From: Protostelium mycophagum
Taxonomy: Eukaryota > Evosea > Variosea > Protosteliida > Protosteliaceae
Reading direction: 5' to 3'
DNA: 51,247 bases
NCBI GenBank assembly: GCA_002081555.1
Contig: MZNV01002459.1
Coordinates: 1 to 51,247 of the forward strand
Shown: positions 22,101 through 36,280 of the stretch, piece by piece
Position numbering within the stretch: the stretch's first letter is position 1
Layout: each line of letters starts with the position of its first letter
The notes under the pieces: generated by a model
Databases searched by the model: none
What the model was told of the DNA's origin: nothing
Seen by the model: only the letters and a program-made list of their open reading frames with translations
Translations under genes and position numbers: made by a program

Positions 22101-25100
22101 TGCTGGACCACTACGCAGGAAAATATGCCAAAGGGGTATCTACAACGAGCTGGCAGCCGGAGACGTATTGCCTCGTCTCGCTTATGCGAATATTAGAAGT
22201 CAATATCACTTTTATGATAGAAAAGAACCTAGATAGGGGGGACAACACTGGGTTGACAAATGAAGGTGAGGCCCCGGATCGATCCCAGCCACCGACATTT
22301 TTTTAGATCAGGTGATGGAGAGTCTGAGGAAGTCATTGAGGACGGTATTTTTGGCTTCTATCGAGGCGATGAATAAGAGATCTATTCAGGAGATTAATGC
22401 ACTCGAGGTATTTTATTGTCTTTGTCATCCTTGCATAGTGGATTCGTTTTTTTTGATTAGTGATGACGCACGTGGATCTCCAATCTTTCATTTTGAATAT
22501 AATATAATATAATATAATAGGTCCACTCTATGATCTATTCTACAACGTGTAATATATGGTCACGTGACATCGACATGTTTTATCCCAGCATGTCCAAAAA
22601 ATTAGGACTCATCACGGAGATGTTTGCCCTGAAATCAAAAGGAGGGGTACAATCATCTGACCCCTTCCAATCACTCTTGTCTCTATTCGCAAAGGGAAAC
22701 CATTCCTCAGCCCTCATATTCCCTCTATACCACGGTGATTATTATTGATTCTTAGACTTGATATTTTAATATTGTTGGGCTTCTGTCGGGTCTGACTGCA
22801 ATCTCATGGCTTTGCTACGAGTAGATAGAGGTTGAGATGTGATGTAAGGAGATTAATGGGAGTTGTAGATGAGGCTGGGGGACATGAGGGGGCGAGTGAC
22901 GCGATGGAAAGGGATGAGGATGACGCCAATTTATTCGGGGAGGGTTCTCTTTTGTTCATCATGATCAAGCATCTGAACGCAGAAGCTCTAGGTACATTCA
23001 TATCCTGATTTTTGTGGCTCCGATCCAACACTAATACTCATCTACAATAGTGCCGATGAATTTTTATACCAACAGTACAATTGAACCGAATGCTTTTAAT
23101 ACGGAGAATATACAAAAATACACCACAGAAGTCTCCCCCCTTCTCAGACTCTTGCAGAATATTCAGAGAAATTTCTGTGGAAGAGCGTACAGAGACAAGA
23201 GGGTGGCGGGGGCGTTAATTCAATATTCCCTTGTCATTGTAAATAGCTGCGACGCATTATTGAGAGATGCAAATTGGAGAATATCACAAGGTCAGTCAGA
23301 TATTTCCGACAGATTTCGAGAGATTTTTGTGACAAATTCTGAGAAATTTCAGGGAAATCTGCCAACTTCCATGACTTATTTCATTCGATATTGAAGTCAT
23401 CTATTATGGGATCCTTATTACCCCCTTTGATGAATTGCCTTTTGATGATCGATTTACCCCTCGTCTACAACCAGCCAATACACCGAAATTTCATGGACTC
23501 GCTCGTGAAAATTCTGGACCTGATCGACTCATTCAAAAAACAGAGAAATTTCACCGAAAAGTCACCGGTAATATCACGACCCTTCAGACCCTCCGCTGTT
23601 GTCGAAAAGATATCTTTGTCGACGTCCAAATCAGAGGTGAATTTTGAGACTCGTTGTAGATGAGCTAAAAGATTTCAGCCTGAAGGGACGAAAAGAGTTT
23701 CGCTGAAGGATATCGAAATTGTAGAATCAGAACATCCTTATCATTATGGGATGGAGAACGAACAACACGTGGAATTTCCAGGCGCCACGTGTCTTCTTTT
23801 AGCACTGGATGACAGGTGCATTTTGGATTCGAACCACGGACTCCAGGTAAAGATGGAAATAATTATTCAATTAATCGAAGCAATTTGATATGAGTTGGCC
23901 TATTCTAGTTTGGATGCGGCGGTCGATCTCTGCAAACGCATGAAGCAGATTTTCTTGGTGTTACAAATGAATAATTTCTGATAGTTTTAGATAACTCAAA
24001 AATCAACTACAGAGCCAGTATTTTTGTGCTCTGGCGCGAAATTTCCGAAACGTATATATATCATGGGAGATCATGTTTCTTTGAAACTGCATTCCACACA
24101 ATCTACAACGAGCCCACCTACATGGGGTTATAGGGTGAGAGTAATACCAGTGTACAGTATGGCGGAGGGTGTCAGAGGTTCAGAGGAAAAGCCATTCATG
24201 GAATTACAAAAGACCATCGCTTTATTCTTGGGAAAGGTGTGCTCTACAGTTTGATTTTGGCGCCAAAATTCGAATTTTTCTTCTGGTTGTAGATTGACAA
24301 TGCGTAGTGCTTCAGCAAAGAAATTAACGGTGGTCTTGAGACACAAGACGCTTTGAGTGAATATCCCGCCCTTTTTGTGGGTGGGTTAGACCCAATCCGA
24401 GACAGAATTTTCGCGGAAGATCCCTCCGAACAATTTCTCCGGGAGATCTACAACAACACCCCGGCGAGTCAGGGCACATCCCTGCTCAATTTATTGAACC
24501 ACCACATGCCTGCTGCCACGTCAGTACCACATTCGGTGATCAGCGTTCATCACTGTGTGGTGGCCCTCCTCATCAAATTCACTTCCACTCAGTGCTTAGC
24601 CATGGAGGTCTGAAATTTCGCGGAAATTCACGTGAGATTCTAAAAAGAACAGGTCGCGGCCAAAGCGATGGGAGGAGTGCAGAAAGATGTGGATATACCT
24701 CCGATTTTATTGTACATATGGAAACAGTCGATGAGAGTCAGATCTATCTTATCTCAGAATCAACAACAGATGAAGCTAGCTACTGGAAGAACGAGGTGGG
24801 TGCTATATATGATTGCATAATCTACAATGCAAAGCTGTAATTCAAGACAAGAAGTTGCGTTGAAGTATCGGCGAATATTTAGACGATCGTTTCGAAAAGA
24901 TGACCTCTCTTTTGATCAATACTGAGATATCTCAGCGAGGAGATCTACAAAGAGCTGACATCAGATATGATGTCGCAAGCCAGAGTCTTATTGGAATGTG
25001 AGAGCCCAACACCAGCCCCCGACCACGAGTTTGCCATCCCGACATCCACATCATCGGGCATATTGACTCTTTCCCATAATTTATCCATGGCTATCCCACC

Positions 25101-28100
25101 ACTACAACCCATAATGAAGAACAGCAACAACAAGCTGTTGCCATCACGAACGAGAAGTGTCGGATCTGTCAATACTCTGTCGAGGTATACATTTATTTTC
25201 TCAATATAAAATCTTTGGAATATTTTTTTCGAACGGAAAAACTGTTTTTATACAATTTGAAGATTATTGTGATGAAAAAGATAGGAGATCAAATATATCA
25301 ATAAATTTATTATTATTAACTAATTAATTATTAAATGAATTTATTATTTGTAATAATATTGTTCAGGTCAGTGAGCAGTTTGGGCCCTCCTATGAAGCGA
25401 GGAGCTGCGCATGATGAATACGATATGAGATCCCACAAGAAGATGAGGAGCCAGAGTGACATCCCTTCCTCTTCCCTCAGCATGAGCGATCTTCCCAGCT
25501 GGATCACAAGACAACAGAATAAGAAGAGGCCAAAGCTCACCCGCTCTGATTCGATAAGAGAACAGGTGATTTTGCCGACAATTATGGAACAGATTTGTCT
25601 TGACGCATCTGAACTGCGAATCTGCTGTGTGACTTTAAAAACTCTGCTCTTCTGTGCGTTGCGACAGAGTCGCGAGACACCACGGTATTGTTTATGGATT
25701 TGGGTTGTAGCTCCACTGCACTGTGATCTCTTTTTGAAAAATGGATGATATGATGACGTCATCAGCTCCATAAATGGAAATCAAAACCAGAGAACAGAGA
25801 TCCTGCCTACAAAATGTCCATAGAATCCGCGGGTGCCAAATTTTCCGAGCTCTTCAACGGGATCTTCTCGTTCTTGGGAACAAGATACGACGTGGAGAAG
25901 ATCAGATCTGCATTATATTCCCAAAGAGACAAGGCGAACGACAGATCTTGGTTCATCGACGTGCTCACCACCCTGCTGAAGAGTGAGGAATCCAACGAGG
26001 AGAACTTACAAGTGAAATTAAGCTTGATGAGAGGGATGTCTGATGCTTATAATAAGGGCCATTACTCAAGAGGAATCGAGGTGATTTTTTGTATCTTTGA
26101 TTATGAAGAAATAAATGAATAAAATTTCATTCTGGGAACTTTTTATTGACTCGTTGTAGTGCTCAGGAAAAGACTTTGTGAAGAAAGTCCAAGATTCGTA
26201 TTTTAAAATGATGGGGAATCTCAATAATTTCCTGACCAACACGATGACTAATACCTCATCTCTATTTATATCACAAATACTGCAGTCCACAGCCATCAAG
26301 ATGGAGGTAAGTCCTTCTTGCTCCACATCCTCCTGACTTTCCAACAGAATTCGGACCACTCTCTTGCAGTTCGCTACAGCATAATCCAACATATCCACAA
26401 GGCTCTCGGCTCTCTACAACCCGCCAAAAAAAACCAAGAGGAGGCGGAGGTAGCCTTCGAACTTCGCAGGAGCATTTTTATATACTTTTCGCTGATCACG
26501 GCCTCGATATGGACCGAAGGCGAGGACAAACTACCGGCTCTGACTGAACACTTGCTGCGAGAGTGCGAAGGCGTGATGTGCAGTGAACTGACATCTGTGG
26601 TCGAGCACCTGAACACGATAGAGGTGGGAGTTTTGGAGCTGCCTGCAGCATGATCTACCTTTCTGTACGTTCAATTTTGATCGTTGTAGATCGACACAGG
26701 GACACAAGAAGGTGGTCCGATCTCAAAGATCTTCTCGTCTCCAAGCAACAAAGAATCTTCCCATTTCTATAGCAGCAGCCCCAGCATCATGAGGAAATAC
26801 GCAGAGGAATATTGCAATGATATACTCTGCCTGCTACTCTTTCATTCAGAGATGCAGATGTCGAATAACGGACATCCTCCAGGAAGCAGTGAGTCATTAT
26901 CACCATTTATATAAATATTATATCTGGAGAATATTTAATATATACTGAATTGGACAGGATTACACTCTCGCCTCATCCCCTTGTTACTCTCCATTTTCAG
27001 TAACGAAAAGAGACAGCAATTCAGCATAAGAATACAGAGAGGTGCCATCAAGGTGACCATCTACATCGTTGTAGATGTACAGATACTGAACTCTCTAGTT
27101 ATTACAAGCCTTGTTATTGATGATTGGGCCGGATCAAGAGCATTCTCTTCTTGGTAATATGTCACTATCACCTACGTGGCATAAGGACAGTACGATGACG
27201 TCACCTGTACACAAAAATGTGAAGATGACACCCACCGACATCCTGAAGGGAATTGTCGGCACGTTCATCACCATAATAGGTGAATCTGTTCTATTATTAG
27301 AACCAGTGGAGGGCAAGAGGGTGAGTCATGAAATTTCTGTGAAATTTCTGATCGTTGTAGAATACCGAGGCACTCACGGTCCAGTCTTCAACACTGATCG
27401 CAGATCTCATCTCCTTTGTAAGAAAGATGAATGTCTTACCTTTTTTCCAAGACATCTTAAGAGGAATGCTTAGAGACGACCTCGTGAACGGGATATTATC
27501 CATACTCGGAGATTCCAAAGCTCCGGCGGACTCCGGAGATGAGATATCATACAAGATGGTAGGATGTCTTTGCGTGATCGGGGGGTTCAAAGAGACATCC
27601 CTGAGGGTGGGAGGAAGAGTCCAAGTCTTCTTATGTCATCAACCGAATGACCAGATCGTTCTGGGAACAATTGTGGGTTTCGGTACCGGACAGGCCAGCT
27701 CAAATGTCAAAGTGAGTGCAGATTTTTATGAATATCCCATAATGATCTCAACACGAATGACACTGTGCAGGTGTTATTGGAATCTGGTGAATTATTCGAC
27801 ATCGCCCCTTCAAGATTGAAAGCGTATCCGGAAGTGGTGGCAGATCCATCCTTACTCAGTCTCGATCATGATATCATGTCCATGCTGCTCAAATTATTGG
27901 GACGATCTACACAACCGGGAGTACAGGGGGAGTTGCACAAGAGCCAGATCAAGATGTTGACATTTCATTATTTATTGAACGTTCTGCAACACAATCTCTT
28001 AAAGCCGTTCAGCGAGCAGATCATAGGGTAAATAACAAGATATCTTGTATGATGTCATACTCATGTGAGACAGAACACAACATCACACATCTCATCGCAT

Positions 28101-31100
28101 TCATGCGGCCAAAATTTTCTTGGAAACTGGCGGGCTCAGGACCCTGATGGATTATGCCAAACTTCCCAGGGAATCTACCGGTATTAAAGGGCTTGACACC
28201 CACAATAGCAGTACACTCACTATGGGAACGGTGGAGGTTTTATTCGAGACCTTGTGGAGGCTCGTGGAGCTGCAGCACCAGAACGTCAGCTCCCAGGGAA
28301 ATCTTTACAACTCTGGTTCTGTAAATAGTGGTCTGGATTTTCCGGCGATATTACCGCACAATGTGTCTTTTGTTCGTTTTCCTGGACAGCCTTCCGACGA
28401 GGTGACGTCATCTGAATAGTGATATCTATATATGATATCTCACCGTTATAGATGGTGAATTCATCACCCACTCCCAGCACACCTATTATGGGTGGAGAAA
28501 GGAATCCTGCACAAGGGTTTTTACCCACAAATATACACATACTGGATTATTCACATACTAAATACTTGGCCAGCAGATTGGAAATCAACTATCACTCGTA
28601 ATTATTATATTATATATTATTATATATTATAATAATTATAATTAGTTATAATATAATAATAATTAGTATAATTGAATATGGTTACAGATTAAGACAGAGA
28701 AAGGAGGACAGATGCCACGTCAGGAGTAATTTACCCTTCACGCCCTTCAAGAGCATACCAATAAGACATTATTATTTTGAAGTGAGGATATTACACGCAG
28801 GCCAGACACCCAACCACACTTGGATCGGCTTCATTCCGATGGAACAGCGTAACAGCCACCATCCCCCGGGAAAGACCAGACAATCCTACGGTGATCTACA
28901 ACCAGTCATTTTTGAACTTTCTAAGAATTTTCAGGCATCGACGGTTGTTGTAACGCTCTGAATTCCGGGAAAAAAGTGGAAGAGAGCAGTTTTGACTACA
29001 CATTTCAGAACGGGGACACCATAGGGGTGGGGTTCTACAGTCAGAAAAAGAGTGGATCTGTACATGCCGGACAACACATCTTCTTCACACTGAATGGGCA
29101 AGTCATGGCCAGACCCATTCCGGAGGTGAATTTTCAAGTGTTTTTCACGAAATGATACGTGTACTGAAATTTCAGGTGAATCTGCCACTGAAAGGGATGT
29201 ACCCAGCACTGGCCACTCTCTCCTCCAACTCGAATTACCAGTTTAATTTTGGCGCCAACCCCTTTGCATTTGACGTTGTAGATTACCTCATGAACATCTA
29301 CAACGGGTCAAAACCACTTCCGCATAAATCATTATCAGATGTCAAAAAGGAAACACAAGATAGTTCCCCTGCCGCAAAGCCAAGGGTGAGTTTTCCGCGA
29401 AATCTAGTCAAGTTGAGCGTTGTAGATGCTGAGACTGTCTCCCGTGGCGGGAACGAATAACGGCCAAATTACAATGGGAAGGCCACTACGACCATCTGCA
29501 AGCATTCGCGTTGCCAGGACGATCTCAGTCCCCGATATCAACAATCCACTCGGAAACCCCAACCCCGCAACGGTACTTTGTTCATCTACAACGAGCCTGA
29601 AATATCACAGGCCATTTGGAACAGCAATAACAATAACGCACAATATCCCTCTTTCGGAAATCTGTCGAATTCCACACTGAGTGATTCATTGGATGTTCTG
29701 TGTCCACCCCCCGCTGAGATCAAACCATCTACAACCAGCCAGGAAATGACTGAAAGCAGTGACGAGGACGAGGATGATGAGGACGAGGGGGTGGAGAATG
29801 TACCGACACCAGCCCCCAACTCTCAAGAAAATTCCTTGAATAATTCAATTAACAGTCCAAACATCACGTCACCGAATGTGGATGTGTCCAATACCGACAT
29901 GGTAAATATCTTCATCTCCACAAAGAAGTATTGAATCTGTCAGATGCAAATAGATCCCGTGGCAACCAATAAGCAGATTCCGCCGAGATTGACAGATCCG
30001 TTACCCCAATCTCACACGGAGGAGAGATTATCATTCAGAGTATTTTATGATATTGATCAAGTAAGTATATTCATTTTCCTCATTTTTAAATATTAAAAAT
30101 TGCAGGTCACAAATATGCATTATTCCAACGAGTCACGTGACGCCTCTGCTAACCCCGAAATCGACCAGTCCCGACCCGTCGACAACAATGATGACGTGTC
30201 AGAGGACGAGAATATTCCCGGAAAAAGTCATGGTCTCAGGATGGGAAATCCGCATAAAAACAAGATCACGGAGCCGGGGATCCACGAGGTCAACATAGAC
30301 ATGCACTTGAAAGTCCAAAACGTCTTATTGATGAAGAATTATCACCCTCAATTATGGGATGACAACCTGATGAAGGTATTATTTCAATAATCGCATTATT
30401 TTTCTGAATTTTAAAAATCAAAAAATTTGAAAATAGAATAATTCTGTAATTCAAAAAATACGCTGTGAGTTGTTGATAAAGAGGAAAATCCCTGGCGCGG
30501 TAGCCTACCGCGGTCATCGCGTCAGTTCGTCAGTTGCTATGGTAAAAAATCTCGCCGAAAAAAAATCCATAGCAACTCGCAGTGAATTTTAAAAAACCAT
30601 GAAATAGTGACTCAGCATGATAGTTTGAGGGACAAGCGGGGATCGTCCAAAAGATAGACTACGACATGTCATCCGTTCTGTTATGTCTAAAAGACACCAC
30701 AAACAAGCACTATGAGATGACTGAATGTTGGTGGTTCCACGTGTCTTCGTTGGCCTTCCAGACACCTGACAATAAGCAAATCGGATTCTACCAGAGCTTC
30801 AGAATACAGATGACAAAGATGGACCCGAACAAAGTCAAGAAATTCGGTGAGATTTCGTGGAAATTTCGAGTACTTTTCTATTGAAGCTGTATATTCAGTG
30901 ATAATTGTTTTCTGTCATTTTTTAAAATTATGGGATTTCCGAATTATATATTGATTATTTTATTATATCAATATTTATGATAATAGGGATGCAATTAGTG
31001 AACGGATTATCCCACTCATTATCTAGATCAATTCTACTCTCCGTATTCAGTGATCTCACTACCAGGAATATCCCTGTTGATTTATACCTACCTTATCTCC

Positions 31101-34100
31101 CATCTACAACGGATAACACTAAGGTTATTATTTCTATTTTAGATCGTTGTAGATTGAATATTTCAGCTGGAAGATACAAAGGACGTCAAACACCAGATCT
31201 CGTTCTCAGAATGGATAGATTGTCTCAAAGTCATCGCTGTGGAGAATATCAGGAGCTCCGAAAAGGAAATTTCCTTGAATAATCACAAGCCTCAGATGAA
31301 CGAAAGAGATGAAAAGAAAAAGGTGAGATTTTATTTTTTGGAGATCTGACCCGTTGTAGATGATGGCTTTCCACAAGCACTTCAATTTCCAGACTCAAGA
31401 CGTGAAGTTGACCCCTTTCCGTAACATAATATTATACCTGTTATTCGGACGTTCCTGTCGTTCTACAAACCCATCTACAACGCTCGACCAAGTGCGAAAC
31501 AACCCGATGGTGAAGGGCTTCCTGCAGACATTAATCGCGGAGATCTCTGCGTCACAAATATCTCGCAACTGCCTGAAGCAAGAGAACCCTCCTACTGGTT
31601 TAACTTGGAGCAGACTTGTGCGCATAGAAGGTAATGACTCACCCTCTTTATAATCTTCTCGTGATGTTTATTTATGGTGGTATAACTATATTGCGGCTTT
31701 GCAACGCACAGACATATAATCGTTGACGTTCATGAAGTTATTATTTTTACAAATAAAATTGAAAATACCAGGAGCCACAGCATTATACGTACTATTCAAT
31801 CAGGACTGCCCGGTCCCTCTCAGGATGCATTTCAAGAGAGGACCATCAGATCCCATAATCGCAAAGATGGGTACGAAATATACTGACAGGTCTTTCGTGA
31901 TGCAACCCCTCTTTGTGGAGGGTGACACGCTCCATTATTCCGTGGAATTTCCGGCAAATTCCGCGGAAAGAGACAAGATGAGCATGTTGGTCATACCCAT
32001 CTTCCCACTCTTTGGGCGAAAAATTTTGGAGCAGGGAAATTTCGATTGGATTTGGTGTGTTTTTCAGTCCATCATGGTCACACCGTCCGTCGTTGATCCC
32101 CAGAACGAGGTGGGAAAATTCGATGAGAATTCGGTTGGGCTGATGACGTCATCAGACGGTATTGACCTCGTTGGGAAAACATCTTCCTAGGGCCATAGCC
32201 ACACCACAAGTGTTCCAAGCTTTAGGATCACACGCTGTTTCCGTCAGGACCTTCTTTAAATCGGCCGTGTTCAGGTATTTCTTTAGTGAATGTTTTGGAT
32301 TTTATTTTGTCGTAACTTAACGTGATTTTTTACGGCTATCAACGTGAATAAAATGGGAGAATTTCATGAGGAGTGTGATTCTGATAGATTTCAGATGGAT
32401 GACAGTGATATTGGACCATTTTATTGAAACGATTACCACCCCCGGAAGGGACATCTTCTCAGACTCCATCCGCACATTACGCTTCGATCACACCAAAAAA
32501 CTCGAGGTACACCACGAAATTCCCCCGAAATTTCACCCACATCTCTCAGGTCCACATGCGTAATATGTTTCCCAGCCGAGTGTGTGCCACAAACTTCAGC
32601 CAGTACTTTTTGTCTCTTGTGGAATTGATAACACAATGTGGAAAAATGAAAAACATCCTAAAGAGAGTTCCCCCCAAGCCGGTAAGATGTCATATCTTTG
32701 GGCCCGAATGACGCGTTGTAGATCACTCCTGGGCCTTTATTGAGCCCCACTGTGGTCAAGGCGGACCAAGAAGCGTTTCAATCCATCGTGAATCTGCACT
32801 TGCCCGATGCTGTGGCAGAGGTAATCTCGTGAAATTCCGAGGAAATCTTAAGGAATACAGGTGCTTACGGAGGATCGTCCTTCTACATTTATTCTAGGGC
32901 GTAATGAGCCGACTACAACGATCCCCCTGACAGGAAGTGATGACGTCACCTCCCCGATGATCACAGAAAATTCCGAGAAAGTCTCGAAGAAGATCGACGA
33001 ATTCGATTGGCTCTGTCAACTTCAAGAGGCAACGTTCAAGTCGAAAAAGTCCAAATCTGACTCGTTGTAGATGGCCGAAGTGATAGACAGTTATTTTGTC
33101 CATCACAAATTCCCAGAATCATTCGTGAGAAGAGCAGTAGCATCGATCTTCGCTTCAGCGGCAACATTCGGTAATTTCCTCGTTGTAGATGATTATAATG
33201 ACGCGTTGTAGAAACGGAACACCCTTACGAAAAGTGTGATACTGTCAGAAATTTCAATTTTGAACATGCCAGTTCTGTACATCTTTATTTTGACAGGAGA
33301 TCTTGTCTATTCGATGACCACTTGTTGAGGATATCTCTTCCAGAAGGTACGACTCGTTGTAGTTGGGCACAAATGATTGATCCCATCTCAGATGAATCGG
33401 AAGATCTGGCGAATTATCTCGGATCGAGTCAGAAATTCACCGATCTATTTATTCCCGGGGACAAGTTTACGATCAAGTTTACGGCGAGCTGGGACAATTA
33501 CGAACACACTGAATCTTATTGTGATCATTGTGACGAGCAGATTACGGGGATAAGATATCACTGCTTGACATGTGGTTCAAACAAATGTCATAAATGTATC
33601 CACACGGAGGTCCCGGACCACGTGCAAATTGTATTGAGGAGGCCGGTGAGGGCTTATTCAAATTCTAAATTTTCTGAAGTTTTATTTTTACATTTTGGTA
33701 AAACTTTCCAAATTCATCAAAAAAATTATTTTGGAAAAATTCTAAGAATTTTCGGATAATATTTTCTGAAATCTTCCAGGTGAATGACGAATACGAACTG
33801 GAAGATTTCGATCTCCGCCCGAATCTTCTCGTAGAGAAAGTCGGAGAAATCCACGAGAATATCACCTGCAACGGCTGTGGCGTCTCCCCCATCATCGGGA
33901 CTCGATACAAATGCGGACACTGCTCCGACCTCAATCTGTGTCAAAACTGTGAGTCTTCCGGGCCACCACAAGGTGGTCATAACCCCTTCCACATCTTCTT
34001 AAGACTGCCGCATCCTCTCAACAACCCCTCTCTGGTCGACTTTGTGTTGCCTTTTGTTCACGAGGTCTATTGGGGATTCAAGTTTATCGCGATCCCACAA

Positions 34101-36204
34101 TTAACACAGCACGGGATAGATAAAATCGTGAACTCGCCCGACTGCAAATTCGACCAGTACTTCAAGTGAGAGATCTTCTTGGATCTTCTTCTGAAAAAAC
34201 ACAGGTGTATTCCGCACGTGCCAGATCTGGTGGATCGATCTGTCTATGACGTCATCAATACGTCAGAGGGGGAGGGCCCCTCCTTCGCGGCGACCAGGGC
34301 CACAGATGAGGAGCTCGTTCTTCTCTTGAACAGATGGTATCAAGAAAAAGGATCATCCTCTTTTGCCGTACCGCCCAGCGAATTTGTCAAATTGAGCTAC
34401 ACACAAGACGTTCAGAACTACCCAAATCTACAACGTATCGACCACAAGGAGCTCACCGCCAGGTGAGCGTTGTAGTTTTGATTGTAGATGGCTGAAATCA
34501 TACAGATATTCGGTGCTGCAACTGTTCAACTCGAACCTACAAAAGTTGTTGGCTTATATTGATTTCGATCACGCTCCTTACCGTAACTCTGCACGTGACG
34601 ATTACGCGAGAGGAAAGTGGATCAGCTTGTCCCAAAGACTTTTGAGTGAGTGAATTTTCATGGAATCTTCAGTGAAAACTGAGCGAAATTCCAGGTCTGA
34701 AATCGATCATGTTCTTGGAAACGAAGATGTCATTTTGGAACAAAGCGGTGGCAAATACGGTGGTACCACACTCCCCAATACTAGTAAAATTAGACAGAAG
34801 AAAGGCTGTAGACAACGGCCCCTCAGAAAAAGGTCCATTTTTTCAAACAGATTATTCTTCTGTATATCAGAAAATATATTGTGGAACTGTTCTAAATTGA
34901 CTAGGAGAGCCATTATTCCACCAGTCCTTCCAACAATTAGAACTAGTGAAGAGCCCCTTCTTGAGAGGAGCAGAGAGGGCATTCCAAGTGGAATTACTGA
35001 ACGAAGGAGCACAAGACCAGGGCGGCCCGTACCGTGACGCGATGGCGCAGATCTGCGAAGAGGTGAATGTTGTGATCTCTTTGTGGGCTTATTTGTGCAG
35101 GTCCAGACCCACTCAGGACTCAAGATGTTCTTACCGTGTCCAAACGCGTTAACGGATGTGGGTTTCAACCGTGACAAATATCTGCCGAACCCCTCTTTCC
35201 GCACACCAGATCAGCTCTCTCAGATTAACTTTCTGGGAAAACTCATCGGAATTTCGTTGAGATTCAAAGGAGTTTTCCCTCTGAATCTCCCTTCCTTTGT
35301 GTGGAAGACGGTAGTAGGACAGCAGCCGGATCGATCAGATCTAGAGATGGTGGACCAGATCACGGTCCAAAACATTGAGACGCTGCAATCTCTCGAAAAC
35401 GTGAGTGAAGCACTGAGATATCACCTCATTGACACCCTCGCAGGAAGGAATCAACGAAGGGAATTTCTCCGATGTGGTGATGGACGTGTACATGTCGACA
35501 ATATCCCTCGATGGGCGGGAGATCGACCTCGTCCCTGGGGGAAGGGACATCCCTGTCGTTTGGTCCAACAGGCTTCTCACCGCAGAGCTTTTAGAATCAT
35601 ACAAACTGAAAGAATTTATGCCCCAGCTGAACGCCATGGTGGCCGGAATGTCTTCGATTTTGCCGCCCAACTTGTTTTATATTCTGACTTGGGAAGAGTT
35701 GGAGCTGATGGTGTGCGGTCTGCCAGATATAGACATCAATCTGTTGAAGAATAATTCTGAACTGCGCGGATTCAATGAGAACGACCCCGTCATCACAAAC
35801 TTTTGGGAGGTGAGATTTTTTAAAATTTCACTACCAATAAGTTTTGAGTTCTGACGTGAATAGATTATGGAGGAATTTACTCCACAAGAGAGGTCCTTGT
35901 TCCTCAAATTTGTGTGGGGAAGGACAAGACTACCACCGGTATCAGCGCACATGACGGACAAGTTTTGTATTCAAAATTTTGAGAGGAAGGATTCGAACAA
36001 CACAGACCCAGATCAATATCTCCCAGAAGCTCGTGAGTCGATCTTCTTATGATATCTGTAATAACATATTCTGCAGATACTTGCTTCTTTGCTTTGGATC
36101 TTCCAAATTACAGCTCAAAGGACGTACTGAGGGAGAAGCTCAAGTACGCGATACACCATTGCAGAGCGATTGACACGGATTTCCGCGTGCACGACGAAGT
36201 GTGA
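19178..36204 (+). CDS. Giant HECT E3 ubiquitin ligase with SPRY and tandem ZZ zinc fingers (HERC/HECTD4-like)
   Basis: The gene spans 17 kb with dozens of short introns; I did not resolve every exon. The start gives MGVAQST, a possible N-myristoylation site. [20 protein letters not shown] / [13 protein letters not shown] repeat-like region lies at 20.5-21.2 kb. A long helical region follows. The SPRY domain is at about 28.70-29.29 kb ([41 protein letters not shown]). An acidic patch ([12 protein letters not shown]) lies near 29.76 kb. Two ZZ fingers follow: YCDHCDEQ...[13 protein letters not shown] at 33.52-33.63 kb, and CNGCGVSP...[15 protein letters not shown] at 33.87-33.95 kb. The HECT domain runs from about 34.9 kb with [20 protein letters not shown] and [13 protein letters not shown]. 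Its active-site [17 protein letters not shown] has catalytic Cys codon 36082-36084. It would accept ubiquitin from an E2 and pass it to substrates. Gene unity rests on continuous joinable frames, without transcript evidence. Exons and introns carry most of the iterated decamers. Confidence 0.88.
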
Positions 36205-36209
36205 ATAAA
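36204..36209 (+). terminator. AATAAA overlapping the TGA stop of the HECT gene
   Basis: The stop codon TGA (36202-36204) shares its last A with AATAAA. The convergent homoserine dehydrogenase stop lies 77 bp away. Confidence 0.65.
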
Positions 36210-36280
36210 CAAAGATGAATCAAAGTGTATTACTTCTCCACATAATTATGGGACGTCAATATGAGGTGAACTCTTCATCT

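Noticed and set aside
23820-23850. GGATTCGAACC, like the complement of a tRNA T-arm
   Set aside because: It lies inside an open HECT exon ([13 protein letters not shown]) and no acceptor stem, D-arm or anticodon arm could be formed around it.
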